Assembly (NCBI GenBank): GCA_001584585.1
Contig: LSYV01000007.1
Span: 1,197,714-1,211,609, forward strand
DNA length: 13,896 nucleotides
From: Gonium pectorale
Taxonomy: Eukaryota; Chlorophyta; Chlorophyceae; Chlamydomonadales; Volvocaceae
Direction: 5' to 3'
Shown: positions 10,601 to 13,896 of the stretch, one piece after another
Numbering within the stretch: the stretch's first letter is position 1
How the letters are laid out: each line of letters starts with the position of its first letter
Made by a program: the position numbers and the translations under genes
Notes under the pieces: model-generated
Database searches by the model: none
Told to the model about the DNA's origin: nothing
The model's input: the letters and a program-made list of their open reading frames with translations, nothing else

Positions 10601-11770
10601 CAGCAGCCCGCGCTGGCGCCAGCGGAGGCCTCGGCTCTGGCGGGCAAACTGGGCCTGCCGCCGTTGCTTCTGATGGGTGCGTTGGGTGTCGTCCGGCTGG
10701 ACCAATCCATAGCAGATGTGCGAGAATCGCGTCTCCTAGAACACGGGATTCGCGCACGCCATTGAAGCATTCGCCTGAAGGCACCATGAGCCATGTTGGG
10801 GGCCCTGATTCGTCGGTTCCACGCCCACCTGCGGCCTCAGGCGCTCCGACAGCAGACGCCTGTGCGGACGGCGCCGATGGCGTGCCTAAGGAGCTACGGG
10901 GGCTGCTGGCTGCGCTGCGGGCTGACGGCGCTGCCGCTCTACGGCAGCCGGGCATCTTGGGGGAAAGCTCCGCAACAGTGCTGCGGCGTGTGGACGGCGG
11001 CGGTGCGGGGGTCGAGGCAGTGGGATTAACGGGTGTGGCGGCTGGCAACGACGAGGGCTTGTTTGTGGAGGCGCGGCAGCCCACCAGTCGCGAGGCGCAG
11101 CGGGCGCTTATCCGGGAGCTGGAGTGGCTCAGGTGCGGCAGCATGAAGAAGCACTGTCGATTGCGTGGCTATGGGACACGCGCAAGCAGGCGACATATGA
11201 GCAGGTTATGACGATCGCGCTGAACCCTTGTCGTGGCGGATACGGCGCTGACGACCGCGACCCGCCCTACCAGCATGATACTTATCTCAATTCTGTTCCT
11301 TGGCGTGTGCCCTACACAGGCTGCACCTGGACGCTGGCTATTCGCTGCCGCCTTCCGCAGATCCTCACGACGTGGCGGCACTGCTGCTTCTGTGGCTTGG
11401 CCAGCTGCCGCAGCCGCTAATTTCCCGCGCGGCCGCCGAAGCCGCAGCGGCCACGCCGCCCGCCTCCGCCGGCGAGGCGGCAGCGCTACTCCGCCGCCAT
11501 TGCACGCCCGCGGCGCTGGCGGCCCTGGCGGCGCTGCTGTCGGTCCTGCGCGACGCGCTGGCGCCGGAGGCTGCAGCCGGGAGCGGCCTCACGGCCGCGA
11601 CATTGGCCGGTGTCCTAAGCGCATGGTGTTTGCCGCCGCTGCCCACCGGCGCGGCAGCGGATGCTGCAGCCAACCGGCTGGCGCTGATGGTGGCGCTGCT
11701 TGGCGACGGGCCGGAGGCGGCCGCGGCAGTGGAGGGCCTGGCAGAGGGGATGCCTGATGTGGCGCTCTGA
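4608..11770 (+). CDS. OCRL: OCRL/INPP5B-type inositol polyphosphate 5-phosphatase with ASH and RhoGAP-like domains (19 exons)
   Basis: Exons: 4608-4643, 4754-4874 (both tentative), 4970-5139, 5368-5617, 5758-5824, 6047-6168, 6548-6651, 6958-7003, 7209-7406, 7614-7900, 8096-8282, 8464-8609, 8776-8888, 9282-9436, 9719-9805, 10127-10288, 10545-10676, 10841-11132, 11320-11770; 1041 residues, all phases consistent. This family removes the 5-phosphate of PI(4,5)P2 and related lipids on endosomal, Golgi and ciliary membranes. The phosphatase domain (about 107-590) shows TFNAGGK (112-118), [10 protein letters not shown] with Mg-binding E181, [15 protein letters not shown] with H325, GDLNYR (397-402), PTYKF, PAWCD (539-543) and SDHKP (574-578). 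The ASH domain (about 617-794) shows [28 protein letters not shown] and [16 protein letters not shown]. The RhoGAP-like domain (about 795-1041) starts at [10 protein letters not shown], carries ALRQPG with R829, and ends in Ala-rich helices. Gly/Ala-rich inserts lie at about 130-170, 404-432 and after YNGDD. There is no PH domain or CAAX box. The first two exons and start are the least certain part. Confidence 0.85.
5825..6046 (+). other. Intron of the phosphatase gene that is open in frame
   Basis: A 222-base intron (GTGCGT…GGCAG) whose length is a multiple of three and which has no stop codon in the gene's frame. If kept, it would add 74 residues between GEDW and AAQQYGP within the phosphatase domain. 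Family comparison favours removal. Confidence 0.55.
9806..10126 (+). other. Probable GC-AG intron in the phosphatase gene
   Basis: The acceptor CCCCCTTAG before CAAACGTACGAG requires a phase-1 donor. The only donor that keeps the conserved [15 protein letters not shown] intact is CCAG|GCGGGT, with GC in place of GT. The nearby GT dinucleotides at 9810 and 9832 are in the wrong phase. An upstream phase-1 GT, within CTCAGTGCC, would delete the conserved segment. Confidence 0.55.
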
Positions 11771-12158
11771 GCGAACAAAGCCGAACCAGAGGATGCGTGC
11801 GCCCCTTCAGCCGAGTATGTGGCGGGTGCGTGCGAGCTGGAGCCGTGAAGGCATACCAGGGCGATGGTTACGTGATGACCACGTAGTGGACGGGGCGGAC
11901 GCAGTGATATTGGCGAATGTACTTGTACACCAGTCCGGCCTCCCGGCTGTAGGGGGCCATGTCAGCCTTCAACGACCTTGGATGTGGCCGTCCGTCCGTC
12001 TGAGGATGGCGACCAGGACCCCAGCTTGTGGCTGCGTCGTCGTTTCAGGCCTCGCCCACGCTTGCTCCCAGACAGGGACGTGTCCGCGGAAAGGAGACGA
12101 GCAGGGCATGTGGGTAGGGGCGAAGGGGTGAGGCGGGCGGCCTGGACGCACTTGCGGT

Positions 12159-12178
12159 ACGGTTCCCTTTCGAACCGT
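12159..12178. repeat. Perfect hairpin, 7-bp stem
   Basis: ACGGTTC and GAACCGT are exact reverse complements separated by the six bases CCTTTC, about 390 bases after the stop of the phosphatase gene. The hairpin could fold in RNA, but its function is unknown. Confidence 0.6.
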
Positions 12179-13193
12179 CATGTGCGGATGGGGAGTTTGT
12201 GAGGACGAGTTTGCAGTACGGCGATCGTGAGGTCTCGGAGAGTCAGGTGTGCCCATCCGCAACCACAGCACACCTGCAGCATACACGTACCCAACTGAGG
12301 GATGAGGGCAAGCCGCCATGTTCGGGATGGCCAGGAAGGCCTGCTTGCGGCTAACACGCATACAAGGATAGGTTTTGTTGTATAAAGTGCGCAGTGCACG
12401 TCTTGAGTTTCCAGGGTGCGCATCGGCACGGCGTGGCTACCGTCCGCCTGCCCTTGCCATAGGCATCCAGCAACGCGGTCCAGCAAGTATATCAAGTATG
12501 GGTACATGCACGCTATGTGTTTCGTGGCCTGTAGGGAGGCCCTTGACCACCTGCTAAGTGAGTGTTGCCGTGAACTGCATACAATCCCACACCGCACAGT
12601 ATAATACATGTACTGTAGCGTAGCATGTCGGCCCCCAAGGGAAGGTCATGAATCCTACGCTTCAATTCCGACATGCATAGCTATAAGACCCCGCCAGGCG
12701 GCGCCCATATCAGCTGTTGTTGCAATGGCAGCGCCAGCCGCCAGCCTGGCTGTTGTGCTTACGGACAGGGGCAGTAGAGGCTGAGGCGAGGGTGACGCGA
12801 TGGACCGTGCCGTTTCTAGGCGACGCTCATTTTTTCCTCCTGACAAGGAGGATCTCGAAAATCATTTCCTGAGGGGACAACCGTCAAACGCGTTGTGCTG
12901 CCTCGAGTTAACGCACACAGGCCAGACGGAAAGTGCTGGGACGAGAGGCCCAGTGCACCCACGTTCATCGCTGCGGAGCATACATGGAACCGGTATGGAT
13001 GCAGGTCGGCCGCTAACGACCGGCCGGTAGCTATGCCGCAGCTGCGGCAACTGTTCAGCGAGCCATCTAAGTACGTGTTATCTCCCTGTACGTATCGGCA
13101 GGCTGCGGTCCAGACGTACGCAAAAGGAAAAGGAGACGTGTCCCTCCGACGCATGCTTACACCGTGCTCGCATGCTCACGTGCGTGTATGCGT

Positions 13194-13208
13194 GGGCGGA
13201 GTCCGCCC
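13194..13208. repeat. Short GC-rich inverted repeat
   Basis: GGGCGGA and TCCGCCC flank a single G. This is a tight dyad in an otherwise unassigned region and may be chance in GC-rich DNA. Confidence 0.4.
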
Positions 13209-13869
13209 GCAGGCCACAGGGTCGCGAGCACCCCGACAACCGCAAGGCACGCACGCACGCATAGACCGGACGGCAGCCACGCAAGCGCAGCCGCGCCGCC
13301 AGATGCACACAGCTGCTAATCAGCTCGCCATTCTGCACGTGCCAGCCATAGCCTAAACCGGTCCAGCCATCGTGCCCCACCGCTTACAAGGTGGGGCCGT
13401 CTGCGACTTACGAGACCTGCCGCCTGCACCCAAACGCACAGACCTCGCGCGGACCGAGCCATGCACGGGCGTCCTTGGTCGACCAGCCATCCTCCGTTCC
13501 TCCCAGCCACTGGTATCTAGTGCAATCCTTGGAAAAGCAAGGACGAAGCCTAGACAAATATCAATGCATCAATGCAATAATGAGAGCACGCCCATGCGCT
13601 GAGCGCAGCTATGCATCATCTATATCATCTCTCATCCGCTCATTCACAGCGTGCTCTACACCCTGCATACGAAGCTAGTTCACAGCCCATATAGTCGTTA
13701 GGCAGGTCCAAGGTCACGCACGCAGCGGTCGTTGAGATGCACAGTGCCACCTGCCACACACGCCGTACTGGATGGCCACTTGGCCAGTCAGGTGGCCACA
13801 CGCTACGCCATTCCATCAGAACGCAGGAGCTGGCTTGATCGCTATGGCCATGAGGCCCCGATCGCACAC

Positions 13870-13883
13870 ACCCCACGTGGGGT
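13870..13883. promoter_or_regulatory. 14-bp perfect palindrome centred on CACGTG
   Basis: ACCCCACGTGGGGT equals its own reverse complement. CACGTG is the core bound by plant and algal bZIP and bHLH factors (G-box/E-box). It lies at the right edge of the window, so the gene it might serve is not visible. A regulatory role is inferred only from the motif. Confidence 0.4.
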
Positions 13884-13896
13884 CGACGCCGGGTAC

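Larger units (their letters stand above)
11771..13896. other. 3' UTR plus intergenic DNA without a supported gene
   Basis: The sequence follows the TGA of the phosphatase gene. I see open frames of up to about 150 codons on both strands, but none has recognisable motifs, splice-supported continuation or the codon texture of the flanking genes. No plus-strand TGTAA, the usual volvocine polyadenylation signal, was found downstream of the stop. Two TTACA motifs (TGTAA on the minus strand) lie at 13157-13161 and 13384-13388 and could mark the end of a minus-strand gene entering from the right. The patch around 13540-13640 is clearly more AT-rich. Confidence 0.5.

Noticed and set aside
11365..11778. 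Minus-strand Ala/Ser-rich open frame
   Set aside because: It is the antisense shadow of the last exon of the phosphatase gene.
12145..12200. Possible group II intron domain V or tRNA T-arm around the hairpin
   Set aside because: TACGGTTC and GAACCGT recall parts of these RNAs, but the paired 34-base domain V fold and a complete cloverleaf cannot be drawn from the flanking bases.
12816..13154. 112-codon minus-strand open frame
   Set aside because: No recognisable motif, no strong start context, and overlapping frames of similar length on the other strand.
12895..13356. 153-codon plus-strand open frame
   Set aside because: Composition shifts along its length and it ends in Arg/Gln/His-rich low-complexity sequence. 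No domain or splice support was seen.

Overview
The window looks like nuclear DNA of a green alga, most likely a volvocine or Chlamydomonas-type species. It is GC-rich. Genes are broken into many short exons separated by roughly 100-400 base introns, with donors mostly of the GTGCGT or GTGAGT type and acceptors usually CAG. The proteins carry alanine/glycine-rich inserts, and one begins with a plausible chloroplast transit peptide. No bacterial-style operons, ribosome binding sites, CRISPR arrays or tRNA/rRNA genes were seen. All gene models below were spliced by hand from reading frame, intron phase and family motifs; the species is an inference.

Left part (1-4294, minus strand): the 5' portion of a gene whose remainder lies beyond position 1. 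Six consecutive exons join in phase into about 389 residues. They give a transit-peptide-like N-terminus, one hydrophobic segment, acidic helical regions and a last visible segment resembling the N-terminal domain that precedes the ATPase in FtsH-family proteins. That family call is tentative, because no ATPase or protease motif lies in the window. Its introns hold simple repeats and a 109-bp direct repeat in two copies (108/109 identical).

Centre (4295-4607): a 313-bp intergenic stretch between the two divergent start codons, presumably holding both promoters.

Main gene (4608-11770, plus strand): a 19-exon gene for an OCRL/INPP5B-type inositol polyphosphate 5-phosphatase. All catalytic motifs of the phosphatase domain are visible, followed by an ASH domain and a C-terminal RhoGAP-like domain. 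The spliced model is 3126 bases (1041 residues plus stop), with phases matching at every junction. One junction seems to need a non-canonical GC-AG intron. An arginine sits where animal OCRL has lost the RhoGAP arginine finger.

Right part (11771-13896): about 2.1 kb in which I can support no gene. It contains a small perfect hairpin, a 14-bp CACGTG-centred palindrome and AT-richer patches. It probably holds the 3' UTR of the phosphatase gene and intergenic sequence. The two genes are divergent neighbours, and nothing shows that they act in the same pathway.
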